Origin: an uncultured Christensenella sp.
GTDB taxonomy: Bacteria; Bacillota; Clostridia; Christensenellales; Borkfalkiaceae
DNA: 64,000 bases
NCBI GenBank assembly: GCA_910577055.1
Contig: CAJTKX010000005.1
Span: 62,001 to 126,000, forward strand
Direction of reading: 5' to 3'
The notes beneath the pieces were generated by a model. The model had not been told where the DNA came from. It saw nothing but the letters and a program-made list of their open reading frames with translations, and ran no database searches. Within the stretch, counting starts at the first letter, position 1; every line of letters starts with the position of its first letter. The translations under genes and the position numbers were made by a program. Shown here piece after piece: positions 16,984 through 25,308 of the stretch.

Positions 16984-19900
16984 ATGGCGGAAAAAGAAAC
17001 AACCCCCCAAAAGAACACTGCGTCTAAAACAACGGTAAAAGCGACAACAAAACCCGCGGCAACGGCAGCGCCCAAAACCACGGCGGCAAAACCCACAACG
17101 ACGGCAAAGCCGACGTCTACGGCAAAGCCCGCCGCAACTGCGGCAACGGCAACGCCCAAAACTACGGCGGCAAAACCCACAACGGCAAAGCCGACGTCTA
17201 CGGCAAAGCCCGCCGCAACCGCAACGGCGGCAGCGCCCAAAACCACGGCAGCAAAACCAACAACGACGGCAAAGCCGACGTCTACGGCAAAGCCCGCCGC
17301 AACCGCGGCAACGGCAGCGTCTAAAACCACGGCAGCAAAACCCGCGGCAACGGCAAAGACGACGGCTACGGCAAAGCCCGCAACGACCGCAACGGCGGCA
17401 AAGGCGGTAACGCCCGCGCCCGAGCCTACGCCCGTAGTCGAAAAAGAAGTTGCCAAAGAGGAAAAGCCCGAGAAGGTAAAAAAAGAGAAGCCCGAAAAGG
17501 CGGCTAAAATAAAGGAGGGCGGCGGCTCTTCGGCAAAAGCCAAGGTTGCGGCAATAGTTAAAACCGATAACTTCAAAATTTTCGGCATAATAGGTTTGTC
17601 TCTTATTATGGTTCTTTGCTTGTGCCTTGGGTTGGTTTTCGGACTTAGAAGCTGTGCCGGTATGGATTGGGTGTTGGGTAAAGACCCTTTAACCGTAAAC
17701 AAATACGCACAGACCACTGTAGTAGGCTATTCTTCCAAAACCGTTGGTGAGGTAAAAAGGAATAAGCCCGTTGGTGGTGTACACGACGAACGCGAGCTTT
17801 TCCCTCTCGGCATCGACGTAGCGGAGGATGCACGCTATCCCAAATACGGCTATACAATGGGTGCCGTAGTCGGCAATGATCCGGACGGCTCAAAAGCTGC
17901 CGCAAGGACGGTACTTATAAACGAATCCGATTACTTGACCGCATACGGTACGCGTAACAATTCGGGCAACGGCAATAACGGCGCCGGTACGTATAATAAG
18001 ATGGACAAAGACGGATATCTGTATTTTGTCAACAACGGAACTACTACCCCCGCCACATACGACAACGGGACTCACAGACAGCTTTATAAGCACACTTCGT
18101 CCGTGGGAATGTACCTCGGTGACGTTTCCGATGACGAACCCGGAATAATTAAGCAAGTCACTCTTCGACCCCGCGGATATAATAGTTACAGCGTTACGGG
18201 CGTATACGCGCCCGCGGGTGAAGTAATAAAGATAGAGATATCCGACGCCGATATGACGGCGACCGGCGGAATAACTATACATATCGGTCAAGCGCTGTAT
18301 AACGGTCAATCCAACAATATATGGACTGCCAAAGGGCAAATGCAACGCTTCCCTAACATTTTGAATACGATGGTGGTCAATAAGAGCACTGCGGAATTCA
18401 ATGAGGAAACCGGTATATGGACGGCGTACGTCGGCTCGTTCATCGGCGGACCGCTGTATGTGCGCAACACCTCCGCAGCCGTTACTGTAACGATTTCCGG
18501 CGGCGTCGCTTACCGTCACTTTATACTCGGTTCTACCACCCCCGAAGAGTTTGCCAAGCTGAGCAAATCTACCGCGCCTTATTTCGATTTGGAAGTATGG
18601 GATAGGGGAGTTCTGCATTCGGGACCTTTAACTTACGCAAAGACTTTCTCTTACGACGACCTTTATAAAGCCGCGGTGCTTTGGGAGAAAGTGTCGCTTG
18701 TTTCGAATTATAACGGCGACGGTCCGAATAGCAATCAAGGTATAGTATTTCTTTACGACCCGTTCGTGGCGGCGGGCGCGGCGGTTGCATTCCCCGGCAG
18801 ATGCTCGGTCAACTGCCCTATGGACTGGATGTCATCGTCTTTAAATTACAAATCTACGGTTACTTCGGGCGGCTGGGGTAACTTCCACGAATACAATCAC
18901 AACTTCCAAAACTACGGCGTAGGCTACACGGGTGAAGTTACCAACAACGGTTTGAACCTTGTATCGTATAGCTTGTTTACCAACATATCTTCCGCACGGC
19001 AGATGGCTTCTTACGGCGGCGCGGGACTTTCGGGTTGGAACTGCTACACAAGCGCAACTTGGGCACAGCAAATGGTAAAGTCCAATAACATAGGCTCAAC
19101 GAACGGTCTTGCGGTTTATTCAACGCTTTTACATAACTTCGGTCAAGAAGCCTTCTTGAATGCAAGAGGATATTGGAAAGCAAACTATTGGAACAGATAT
19201 GCGCAGGTTACCCATCACGATTTCTCGTATTTCGACCAAAACACGACAGCTTACACCGGCGGACCTTTAAACCCCGCTGCAACGGAATACCCGTTGTTTG
19301 TACCGGTTTCTTCCGTTTATCAAACGGGCAGAACGTATCTTTACGACGGCGAAAAACGCGAATCTACGACTATGCAACCCTACGTTATTCCTTACGGAGT
19401 ACCGTTTACGGTCGATTTAAGACCATATACGATGAATGCTTCTAACCAATACGAAAGCGGAAGCGTATTTATAGGCGCGTCTACGCACAACGACTTCACT
19501 TACAAGATAAAGAGCGTCAATACCGACGGAATAAACGGAACGTTCGTAAAGGCGGGTGAAGATGGTTTATACACCTTTACGCCCAACTCCGAACTGCGTT
19601 CGGGTAAGATTTACGTTACGCTTGAAATTTACAACGCGGCGGACGGCACAAGGGAGTGGAACGGTCACAGGCTCGACGACGTGGATTTGATTCTCGAATT
19701 CAAGCAATCGCACGAATGGAACAAGAACATTCTCGAAAGGACGGTTTACACCTATGAAGCGGGCAGCGCATACACAAGCGCAACCGCTGCTTACGAAGCG
19801 AATTACGCCGGTTACATAGGTAAAGAAGAAGTAGACAATAAAAACGCTACCCAAAACAGCAACACGGATATTTGGTTCACTAACGATAACCGCGCTCCCG

Positions 19901-21273
19901 AAAATACCGTAATGGAAGTTAAGGGAAAACTTTACTTCCCCGAAGCGGGCAAATACCGCATTGCGCTGCGAGGGCGATGGAGCGTTGCGCTTTATCTGTC
20001 AATGGATAACGGTCAAAATTACGATACGGTAGTTTCATTCTTGCACGACGGCAACAGAGAACCCGCGTCGAAGTTCCATACCGAGTACAGCGACACATAC
20101 GTTGATATCGTTATAGAGAACGCGGAAAGCTGGGTTTACTTCAAAGAAGTTATGGTATGCCATAAAGGGCCAGTTGTTGACAGCTTTGTCGGAATGGGTA
20201 TCGGAACATGGACCGTGCCGCAGTACACTACGGTAGAAAAGCACTATGACGCGAACGGAAATGAAGTAAGTTCGACCGACGACCCGAATTACGACCATTC
20301 CGTAACCCACTATTACAAGGGAAACCAAGAAGTTTCTGCGGAAGAGGCAAACGACACAACTCCCGTTGCGCCCACGTCCATAACGTACGCAACTGCTTAT
20401 AGGCAAAATTACGAATTCCAAAAAGAGTTCGAAAGCGAATATTTCATAACAAGAAGTTACAGCTACGACTACATTGATAATTTTACCGTTCCGTTTGACG
20501 AAGTGACCGTAACAGAAACAAATTATACTGCAACGGGGTATGGCTCCGGAATGCCTATTACAAATATATCGGACGGCAAAAATAATACTTATATCCACAC
20601 AAGCTGGCAAGTTACGGAAAGTAAACCCTTGAATCTGACGTTTGACCTCGGCGGTGAAAGAACAATCAACAGAATTTCTTTCTACTGTCGCAACAGCAAC
20701 GGTATGTTGGAAACGCCGAAAGCGTTTACGGTAGAAGGCAGTTTGGACGGAGAAACGTGGTTTGACGTCGCAACGTTTACCGAAGCTCCCCGAAACGGTC
20801 ATTACGTTATAGTTGATTTCGAAGATGCAACTATGAGGTATTGCAGAATTAGTATCACTAAGACGCATCAAGGTGCGGGCAGTTACTATGTCGTAATCGG
20901 CGAAATCACTTTCACTCATTCGAACGAAATTTTTGGCGGGAAGCTGTATTCTCCCGATAATGCAATGTTTACCTACAAGGGGAATTGGAAGGTTGAAAGT
21001 TGCAACGCAAACTTCGGGCATGTCTATGTAGGTAAAGAAGCTACTATGGAATTCGAGTTCGAAGGTTCGCGCTTAGCAATACTTGCGTCGAAATATTACG
21101 GACAGAATTACGAAGTTCGTATAGACGGACAGTTGGTTGAATCCATTGCGGTTAAAGAGGACAACGGCGACTATTCTGTCGTATTCTTTACGCCCGAGTT
21201 GGCGGAAGGAAAGCACAGCGTCGTTATATATTGCCCGCAAGAAGGGAATATAGACGCCATAGCGTTCTGGTAA
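16984..21273 (+). CDS. Membrane-anchored M60-family (enhancin/SslE-like) metallopeptidase with F5/8-type domain
   Basis: 1429 residues. Residues 1-~195 are Thr/Ala/Lys/Pro low complexity with three near-identical tandem units. One hydrophobic helix (~199-222, IFGIIGLSLIMVLCLCLGL) then anchors the chain, so the N-terminus is probably cytoplasmic and the rest outside. The M60 gluzincin site is HEYNH near residues 635-639 with the third ligand Glu near 651 (GYTGEVTNN). PA14-like and beta-rich segments follow; a discoidin/F5-8C carbohydrate-binding domain covers ~1175-1310 (SDGKNNTYIHTSW, LTFDLGGERTINRI), and a C-terminal galactose-binding-like module ends the protein. M60 proteins cleave mucin-type O-glycoproteins, so a host- or glycan-directed role is likely. 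Ribosome site CGGAG; ends in a terminator. Confidence 0.88.
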   Translation: MAEKETTPQKNTASKTTVKATTKPAATAAPKTTAAKPTTTAKPTSTAKPAATAATATPKTTAAKPTTAKPTSTAKPAATATAAAPKTTAAKPTTTAKPTSTAKPAATAATAASKTTAAKPAATAKTTATAKPATTATAAKAVTPAPEPTPVVEKEVAKEEKPEKVKKEKPEKAAKIKEGGGSSAKAKVAAIVKTDNFKIFGIIGLSLIMVLCLCLGLVFGLRSCAGMDWVLGKDPLTVNKYAQTTVVGYSSKTVGEVKRNKPVGGVHDERELFPLGIDVAEDARYPKYGYTMGAVVGNDPDGSKAAARTVLINESDYLTAYGTRNNSGNGNNGAGTYNKMDKDGYLYFVNNGTTTPATYDNGTHRQLYKHTSSVGMYLGDVSDDEPGIIKQVTLRPRGYNSYSVTGVYAPAGEVIKIEISDADMTATGGITIHIGQALYNGQSNNIWTAKGQMQRFPNILNTMVVNKSTAEFNEETGIWTAYVGSFIGGPLYVRNTSAAVTVTISGGVAYRHFILGSTTPEEFAKLSKSTAPYFDLEVWDRGVLHSGPLTYAKTFSYDDLYKAAVLWEKVSLVSNYNGDGPNSNQGIVFLYDPFVAAGAAVAFPGRCSVNCPMDWMSSSLNYKSTVTSGGWGNFHEYNHNFQNYGVGYTGEVTNNGLNLVSYSLFTNISSARQMASYGGAGLSGWNCYTSATWAQQMVKSNNIGSTNGLAVYSTLLHNFGQEAFLNARGYWKANYWNRYAQVTHHDFSYFDQNTTAYTGGPLNPAATEYPLFVPVSSVYQTGRTYLYDGEKRESTTMQPYVIPYGVPFTVDLRPYTMNASNQYESGSVFIGASTHNDFTYKIKSVNTDGINGTFVKAGEDGLYTFTPNSELRSGKIYVTLEIYNAADGTREWNGHRLDDVDLILEFKQSHEWNKNILERTVYTYEAGSAYTSATAAYEANYAGYIGKEEVDNKNATQNSNTDIWFTNDNRAPENTVMEVKGKLYFPEAGKYRIALRGRWSVALYLSMDNGQNYDTVVSFLHDGNREPASKFHTEYSDTYVDIVIENAESWVYFKEVMVCHKGPVVDSFVGMGIGTWTVPQYTTVEKHYDANGNEVSSTDDPNYDHSVTHYYKGNQEVSAEEANDTTPVAPTSITYATAYRQNYEFQKEFESEYFITRSYSYDYIDNFTVPFDEVTVTETNYTATGYGSGMPITNISDGKNNTYIHTSWQVTESKPLNLTFDLGGERTINRISFYCRNSNGMLETPKAFTVEGSLDGETWFDVATFTEAPRNGHYVIVDFEDATMRYCRISITKTHQGAGSYYVVIGEITFTHSNEIFGGKLYSPDNAMFTYKGNWKVESCNANFGHVYVGKEATMEFEFEGSRLAILASKYYGQNYEVRIDGQLVESIAVKEDNGDYSVVFFTPELAEGKHSVVIYCPQEGNIDAIAFW
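17062..17310 (+). repeat. Tandem coding repeat in the M60 peptidase N-terminus
   Basis: Three near-identical units of 81 and 84 bp: the phrase GGCAAAGCCGACGTCTACGG begins at 17103, 17184 and 17268. They encode PKTTAAKPTTTAKPTSTAKP-like units, followed by a degenerate fourth. Confidence 0.9.
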
Positions 21274-21286
21274 TTTAAAAGTATTT

Positions 21287-21317
21287 GCCGCGGGGCGTTG
21301 CGCCCCGCGGCTTTATA
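21287..21317 (+). terminator. Terminator after the M60 peptidase gene
   Basis: GCCGCGGGGCG (21287-21297), loop TTG, CGCCCCGCGGC (21301-21311), then TTTATAT. Confidence 0.82.
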
Positions 21318-21328
21318 TAGGAGAAGCA

Positions 21329-22156
21329 ATGAAAATCAAATTTTTAGGCACAGCGGCTGCGGAGGGCGTTCCCGCAATAGGTTGTAGGTGCGAAGTTTGC
21401 AAACGTTCGCGCGCGGTTGGCGGCAGAAATATGCGCTCACGCTCGCAAGCGCTTATAGACGGCGAGCTTTTAATAGAATTCAACCCCGATACGCTTTGGC
21501 ACTCTCATATGCATGGTTTCGATTTAAGCGAAATCGACCACTGTCTTATCACCCACAGCCATCCCGACCATTTATACACCGACGATATAGACAACTACCG
21601 CCGCGATTTCTGCCACGGCAGAGATAGGTCGATGAACTTCTACGCTGCCGAGGACGGATATAATAAAATAAAGGAAGTTAGCTTGCGCCCCCATATGGGC
21701 GGAACGGTCACGCCGCACCTTGTGGAGGCGGGCAAAACGTTTACCGTCGGCATGTATCGCGTTATGCCGCTTAGGGCGCACCACACTGCGGAAACTTCAC
21801 CCGTTTTCTATTCCATATCGCGCGGCGGCAAAAAAATTCTTTACGCGCACGATACGGGTTACTTCCCCGAAGATACTTGGGAGATATTGAAAGGCGAGGG
21901 TAGGTTTGATTTGATTTCCCTCGACTGTACGGGTTGCCTCGGGCTTGACGGACACAATTATGTGCGGCATATGACTTTTCCGGTTTGCCTTGACGTAATC
22001 GCAAGAATGGAAAATATGGGACTTATCGACGAAAAAACCGTTAGGGTTGTCAACCACTTTTCGCACAACGGCGGACAAACGTACGACGAAATGTGTAAGG
22101 AAGCGGACAAGCACGGCGTAATTGTATCCTACGACGGGCTTGAAATAGAATTTTGA
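21329..22156 (+). CDS. MBL-fold metallohydrolase (PhnP-like phosphodiesterase)
   Basis: 275 residues of the metallo-beta-lactamase fold. MKIKFLGTAAAEGVPAIGCRCEVC is the PhnP-type start with its cysteine loop. The zinc site THSHPDHLYTDD gives the HxHxDH motif, LRAHHTAE a further His, and AHDTGYFPED the bridging Asp. PhnP members hydrolyse cyclic phosphodiesters of ribosyl compounds. No phn genes are nearby, so the substrate is open. Ribosome site AGGAG at 21319-21323. Confidence 0.85.
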   Translation: MKIKFLGTAAAEGVPAIGCRCEVCKRSRAVGGRNMRSRSQALIDGELLIEFNPDTLWHSHMHGFDLSEIDHCLITHSHPDHLYTDDIDNYRRDFCHGRDRSMNFYAAEDGYNKIKEVSLRPHMGGTVTPHLVEAGKTFTVGMYRVMPLRAHHTAETSPVFYSISRGGKKILYAHDTGYFPEDTWEILKGEGRFDLISLDCTGCLGLDGHNYVRHMTFPVCLDVIARMENMGLIDEKTVRVVNHFSHNGGQTYDEMCKEADKHGVIVSYDGLEIEF

Positions 22157-22173
22157 TAATATAAATAAAATAC

Positions 22174-22209
22174 AAAGAAGCCGACGGCAAACTTGCCGTC
22201 GGCTTCTTT
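22174..22209. terminator. Bidirectional terminator overlapping the tRNA-Ser 3' flank
   Basis: AAAGAAGCCGACGGCAA (22174-22190) pairs with its complement (22193-22209). It ends both the + strand hydrolase transcript and the minus-strand tRNA-Ser transcript. Confidence 0.88.
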
Positions 22210-22299
22210 GGCGCGGAAGAAGGGATTTGAACCCTTGCTACGGTTTCCCGTACTACTCCCTTAGCAGGGGAGCCCCTTGAGCCACTTGGGTACTTCCGC
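22209..22299 (-). tRNA. tRNA-Ser (anticodon GCT)
   Basis: 91 bases with a long variable arm typical of serine tRNA (TACGGGAAACCGTA). Acceptor GCGGAAG/CTTCCGC, anticodon stem CTCCC/GGGAG with loop CTGCTAA (GCT), discriminator G73 and encoded CCA. Confidence 0.95.
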
Positions 22300-22391
22300 T
22301 CAAAGTTAAATATTATTTAAAAGCCAAATTACTATATCATAAATTTATGCGTTTGTCAAAGCATTATTTCGTTGTTTTTTAAAAAAACGGA

Positions 22392-22512
22392 TTACTCTTC
22401 AAAATATATTGTGCTTATCATCGCTTCAGTCAAGTCGGGAACGGGGTCGGAGCAGTCGTTGTCGAGCCACGCCATAGAGGTGTTGAACAACATTCCCGCT
22501 TATAAGTACGGT
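22392..22512 (-). pseudogene. Remnant resembling the C-terminus of a TetR-type regulator
   Basis: A minus-strand frame reads MLFNTSMAWLDNDCSDPVPD followed by a helix ending TIYFEE and a stop at 22392. The pattern and position resemble the last helices of TetR/AcrR regulators. Upstream the frame is broken by a TAA and there is no HTH domain, so only a decayed fragment remains. The family assignment is a pattern judgement. Confidence 0.35.
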
Positions 22513-22594
22513 AAACAATCGATATAGAACGCTAAATTGAAATTTATACCCACAGTCGGGCATACGGTGTAGTAAGTCAATAATTAGCCACACG

Positions 22595-23047
22595 CTATTT
22601 ATTTTTTATATACTTAAAAACATATTCGACAATAATTCGATAAACACAATATACAAGCCAAATTATCCAAGTGTATTCCCATTTTCGTGTTATCAAGCTT
22701 ACAGTAAGATAAATTGCAGCAACAACCAATGCAATTATCCAATTCATTATTTTGTTATGTTTTTTTATTTTTCGTTCACTTTCTTCAAAAACAACGGCAA
22801 TATTATTTTCGGCTTTTTTCTTGTAGACGACATCGTCTAAACGCTCTCCGCTTAAAAGTTCATTTACTGTTATTTCGAGGATTGCACAAAGATTTGTCAA
22901 AATATTTGTATCGGGTAAACCGTTGCCATTTTCCCATTTTGAAATTGTTTTCGCGCTTACATATAGTTTTTTAGCAAGAGCCTCTTGTGTAAGATTTTTT
23001 GCTTTTCGTTCTTGCGCGATAAATAATCCTATTTTCTTATAGTCCAT
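22595..23047 (-). CDS. XRE-family membrane-linked transcriptional regulator
   Basis: About 150 residues: N-terminal Cro/C1 HTH (IGLFIAQERKAKNLTQEALA, then VSAKTISKWENGNGLPD) up to ~70, a Lys-rich linker, and two C-terminal membrane helices (MNWIIALVVAAIYLTVSLI and YTWIIWLVYCVYRIIVEYV). This HTH-plus-membrane layout is common in clostridial regulators whose target is often an adjacent membrane gene, here apparently decayed (23328-23630). ATG at 23047 is chosen over TTG at 23053 since AAAGGAG ends 7 bases before it. AT-rich. Confidence 0.85.
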   Translation of the reverse strand: MDYKKIGLFIAQERKAKNLTQEALAKKLYVSAKTISKWENGNGLPDTNILTNLCAILEITVNELLSGERLDDVVYKKKAENNIAVVFEESERKIKKHNKIMNWIIALVVAAIYLTVSLITRKWEYTWIIWLVYCVYRIIVEYVFKYIKNK

Positions 23048-23327
23048 AAGCAAACTCCTTTAACAGTTTCAGCAATTTAATTATACGATAAATTAGTGCA
23101 AAATAAAAGATGTTTATACTCATAACAACTCTACAAATTTACCGATTGTCTTTTATAATAGTATTTGATAATTTTTCAAATATAAAGGGCGGGTTTATAC
23201 CCTCCAATCTATGCTAAATTGAAATTTAGCTTGTTATGATTTACTTAATCTCTGCAATGATTTAGATTTTGGTGAATTTTTATTGATACGATGACAATAC
23301 CGACAATATCGGCGCTAACCAATATGA

Positions 23328-23630
23328 TTGAAAATACAACCCAAAATAAAGAGTATCCTATGCGCGGCTTACAAAACGGTTTGGCATATCGGCATAGCGG
23401 ACTATTATTTTTTGTTGGTGTGCGTTAGGGCGTTAGTTGGCTATAAAGAAATAAAATTTAAAAAATCGGGGCTGTCGGACGGCGAAAAGGAAGCGCGGCG
23501 AAAAAACGTTTATATCGCGCAGAGCATAATTCTGTTTCTGATAGACGTTGCATTGCGCTTGTCGCAGCTAAAATCGTATAATTTAATTTTTTTGCGGGGC
23601 TTGCCAAAGCGCACGGTTTGTGCTAAAATA
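23328..23630 (+). pseudogene. Truncated integral membrane protein fragment
   Basis: The frame encodes YKTVWHIGIADYYFLLVCVR, a Lys/Glu-rich linker, and NVYIAQSIILFLIDVAL, two membrane helices like part of a larger multi-pass clostridial membrane protein. It has no proper start, lacks the rest of the protein, and runs in frame into the SGNH hydrolase ORF. Interpreted as the internal remnant of a deleted gene. Confidence 0.45.
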
Positions 23631-23651
23631 GGGCTAATAAGTGAGGGAATT

Positions 23652-24260
23652 ATGAGGATAGTATTTTTCGGGGATTCTATAACCGACTGCGGAAGGGATA
23701 GAAATAATATAAAATCGCTTGGCAACGGCTACGTTAAAATTTTGTCGGACAAGTTGCGCCCTATCTATCCCGATACCGATATCGAGCTGATAAATAAAGG
23801 CGTGTCCGGTAACGAGGTTTCGGACCTTTTGGCGCGCGTTGACTCCGACGTTATTGCGTTAAAGCCCGACGCCGTCGTCATCATGATTGGAATAAACAAC
23901 ACCATACACGAGTTCAAAATAGATAAAAAGCTTGATTTGAGGCAGTTCGAAAACGACTTGAAAGAGCTTTTAAAGCGCATCAAAAAAGAGGGAATAGCGG
24001 TCATTTTCTTGGAGCCGTTCTTGTTGCCCGCGCCCGACAAGCTAAGAATGAGGAAGCTTTTCAACGAAGAGCTTGCTATAATAAATCGGGTTGCTTTGAA
24101 AAATGCGGACGAGTTCGTTGCCTATGACGAAATGTTCAACGGCTTGTGCGAAAGGCTTCCGTATTCCGAATATTCTTTGGACGGCGTTCACCCCACGCAC
24201 CGCGGCTCGCGGCTTATTGCCGACCAAGCCATAAAAGCGATAAGAAAGCACTTGCTTTAA
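23652..24260 (+). CDS. SGNH/GDSL-family hydrolase (lipase/esterase)
   Basis: 202 residues with all four SGNH blocks: Ser in FFGDSITDCGRDRN (residue ~9), Gly in NKGVSGNEVSDLL, Asn in IMIGINNT, and Asp/His in DGVHPTHRGSRLIADQ. Likely cytoplasmic esterase or acetylhydrolase on sugars or lipids; no signal peptide. ATG at 23652 with GAGGG 4 bases upstream is taken as the start. A longer in-frame reading to 23328 would add an unrelated membrane fragment. Confidence 0.88.
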   Translation: MRIVFFGDSITDCGRDRNNIKSLGNGYVKILSDKLRPIYPDTDIELINKGVSGNEVSDLLARVDSDVIALKPDAVVIMIGINNTIHEFKIDKKLDLRQFENDLKELLKRIKKEGIAVIFLEPFLLPAPDKLRMRKLFNEELAIINRVALKNADEFVAYDEMFNGLCERLPYSEYSLDGVHPTHRGSRLIADQAIKAIRKHLL

Positions 24261-24285
24261 AATAAGATATTAAAAGGAGATAATT

Positions 24286-25044
24286 ATAGGCGTTTCAGTT
24301 ACTAAACGAATTAAAGAAATTAAGCAACCGCGTGGGGGATATATTAATCCTAGAAACATGGAGATTATACATCTTTCATTTATTAATGAATTAAAAACGG
24401 AAAACTTAGAATCGAATATAATTGGAATGGCGGTTGAATATTTGACAAGATTTATGTTAACAAAATGTGTTTACATAGCATTTGAAGTATCTGTATGGGG
24501 TGCTGAAATTATTGGCGAAGAAGAAATAGCAAATGAGTTGCTTGAAAATATTATAGGTTTGGATGAAACGTCGATAGCTTGTGCTTGTGAATTGGTAAAG
24601 TTTGATGTTTATTATAGGCAGCGTTCAATTGGTTATTGTGAACCGCGACCTAAAACGGTTCCTAACGCCGAAACGATTTATAATATTAAAGAAATGGTGG
24701 AAAGGAGTATAAAATTTTTCAATGAGTATGGACCAATTACAAAAGCTGGTTTTACTTTTGAGGGAGGTTATACTAAAATAATAGATACTGGCGATGGGGA
24801 TTTCTTAACAAAAGATACATTATGGGATTTTAAAGTGTTAAAAAACCCTCCAACTAATGAACATACTTTGCAATTATTAGTCTATTATTTAATGGGTAAA
24901 CATTCTGAAAACAATAAGGAATTCAATACTATTAAATATATAGGAATTTATAATCCTAGATTAAATAGCATTTATCGTTATGCTATTGATAAAATTAGTA
25001 GTGAAACCATTAAGGAAGTTGAAAAATCCGTTATTGGTTATTAA
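24286..25044 (+). CDS. Orphan PD-(D/E)XK-nuclease-like protein with possible ATA start
   Basis: The frame contains FEGGYTKIIDTGDGDFL, then TLWDFKVLKN and HTLQLLVYYLMG. This reproduces the D...(D/E)xK...QxxxY order of RecB/Cas4-like nucleases: a metal-binding Asp, D-F-K, and a helix with Gln/Tyr. The N-terminus VSVTKRIKEIKQPRGGYINP is in frame upstream of the first ATG (24358) and directly follows AAAAGGAG with 6 bases to ATA at 24286, so the natural start is probably at 24286 (near-cognate, or a lost ATG); otherwise 24358. Strongly AT-rich and solitary, ending in a terminator. No known defence partner is adjacent; function unknown. Confidence 0.65.
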   Translation: MGVSVTKRIKEIKQPRGGYINPRNMEIIHLSFINELKTENLESNIIGMAVEYLTRFMLTKCVYIAFEVSVWGAEIIGEEEIANELLENIIGLDETSIACACELVKFDVYYRQRSIGYCEPRPKTVPNAETIYNIKEMVERSIKFFNEYGPITKAGFTFEGGYTKIIDTGDGDFLTKDTLWDFKVLKNPPTNEHTLQLLVYYLMGKHSENNKEFNTIKYIGIYNPRLNSIYRYAIDKISSETIKEVEKSVIGY

Positions 25045-25064
25045 AATAATCCTATAAAATTAAC

Positions 25065-25101
25065 AGCCGCCCGCGCTATGATATTGCGCGGGCGGCTTTC
25101 G
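25065..25101 (+). terminator. Terminator after the PD-(D/E)XK-like gene
   Basis: AGCCGCCCGCGC (25065-25076) pairs with GCGCGGGCGGCT (25086-25097); short T run TTTC. Confidence 0.8.
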
Positions 25102-25175
25102 ACAATAAAGCAAGTCGGCGATAGGGCTGTTAAATCTCGTCATAATTTTTTGTCGGTAAATTTACAAAGAGATAG

Positions 25176-25254
25176 AAAAAGGGGGTTGTATTTCAACAAC
25201 CCCACGTTGCAAATGGCAACTATTATTTGCGCTTGGCTTAATGCCTACGCTCTA
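25176..25254 (-). ncRNA. Candidate small RNA of about 79 nt (unidentified)
   Basis: On the minus strand a well-placed promoter (25261-25288) is followed by three hairpins and an intrinsic terminator. Hairpin 1: GCG/CGC plus GGC-ATTAA-GCC (about 25250-25229). Hairpin 2: GTTGC-CATTT-GCAAC. Hairpin 3: GGGGTTGT-TGAAAT-ACAACCCC (25203-25182) then TTTTT (25180-25176). No reading frame with a ribosome site lies inside. It does not match a family I can name with certainty; no CRISPR array is nearby. Confidence 0.65.
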
Positions 25255-25260
25255 TTAAAT

Positions 25261-25288
25261 ATTATATTCATTATTTATCAAAAGTCAA
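25261..25288 (-). promoter_or_regulatory. Promoter of the candidate small RNA
   Basis: Reading the minus strand: TTGACT (25288-25283), 16-base spacer, TATAAT (25266-25261). Confidence 0.75.
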
Positions 25289-25308
25289 TACTTTTTAAGA
25301 AACTTTGA

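Noticed and set aside
16984..17450. CRISPR-like appearance of the regular repeats in the M60 gene
   Set aside because: The repeats are contiguous, in frame and encode Thr/Ala/Lys/Pro units without unique spacers.
23328..24260. Single 310-residue fusion of membrane segment and SGNH hydrolase
   Set aside because: The hydrolase has its own ATG with GAGGG upstream and a complete SGNH start; the upstream part resembles an unrelated truncated membrane protein.
25078..25308. + strand 76-codon frame after the PD-(D/E)XK-like gene
   Set aside because: It starts inside a terminator hairpin and runs antisense across the small-RNA candidate and its promoter.
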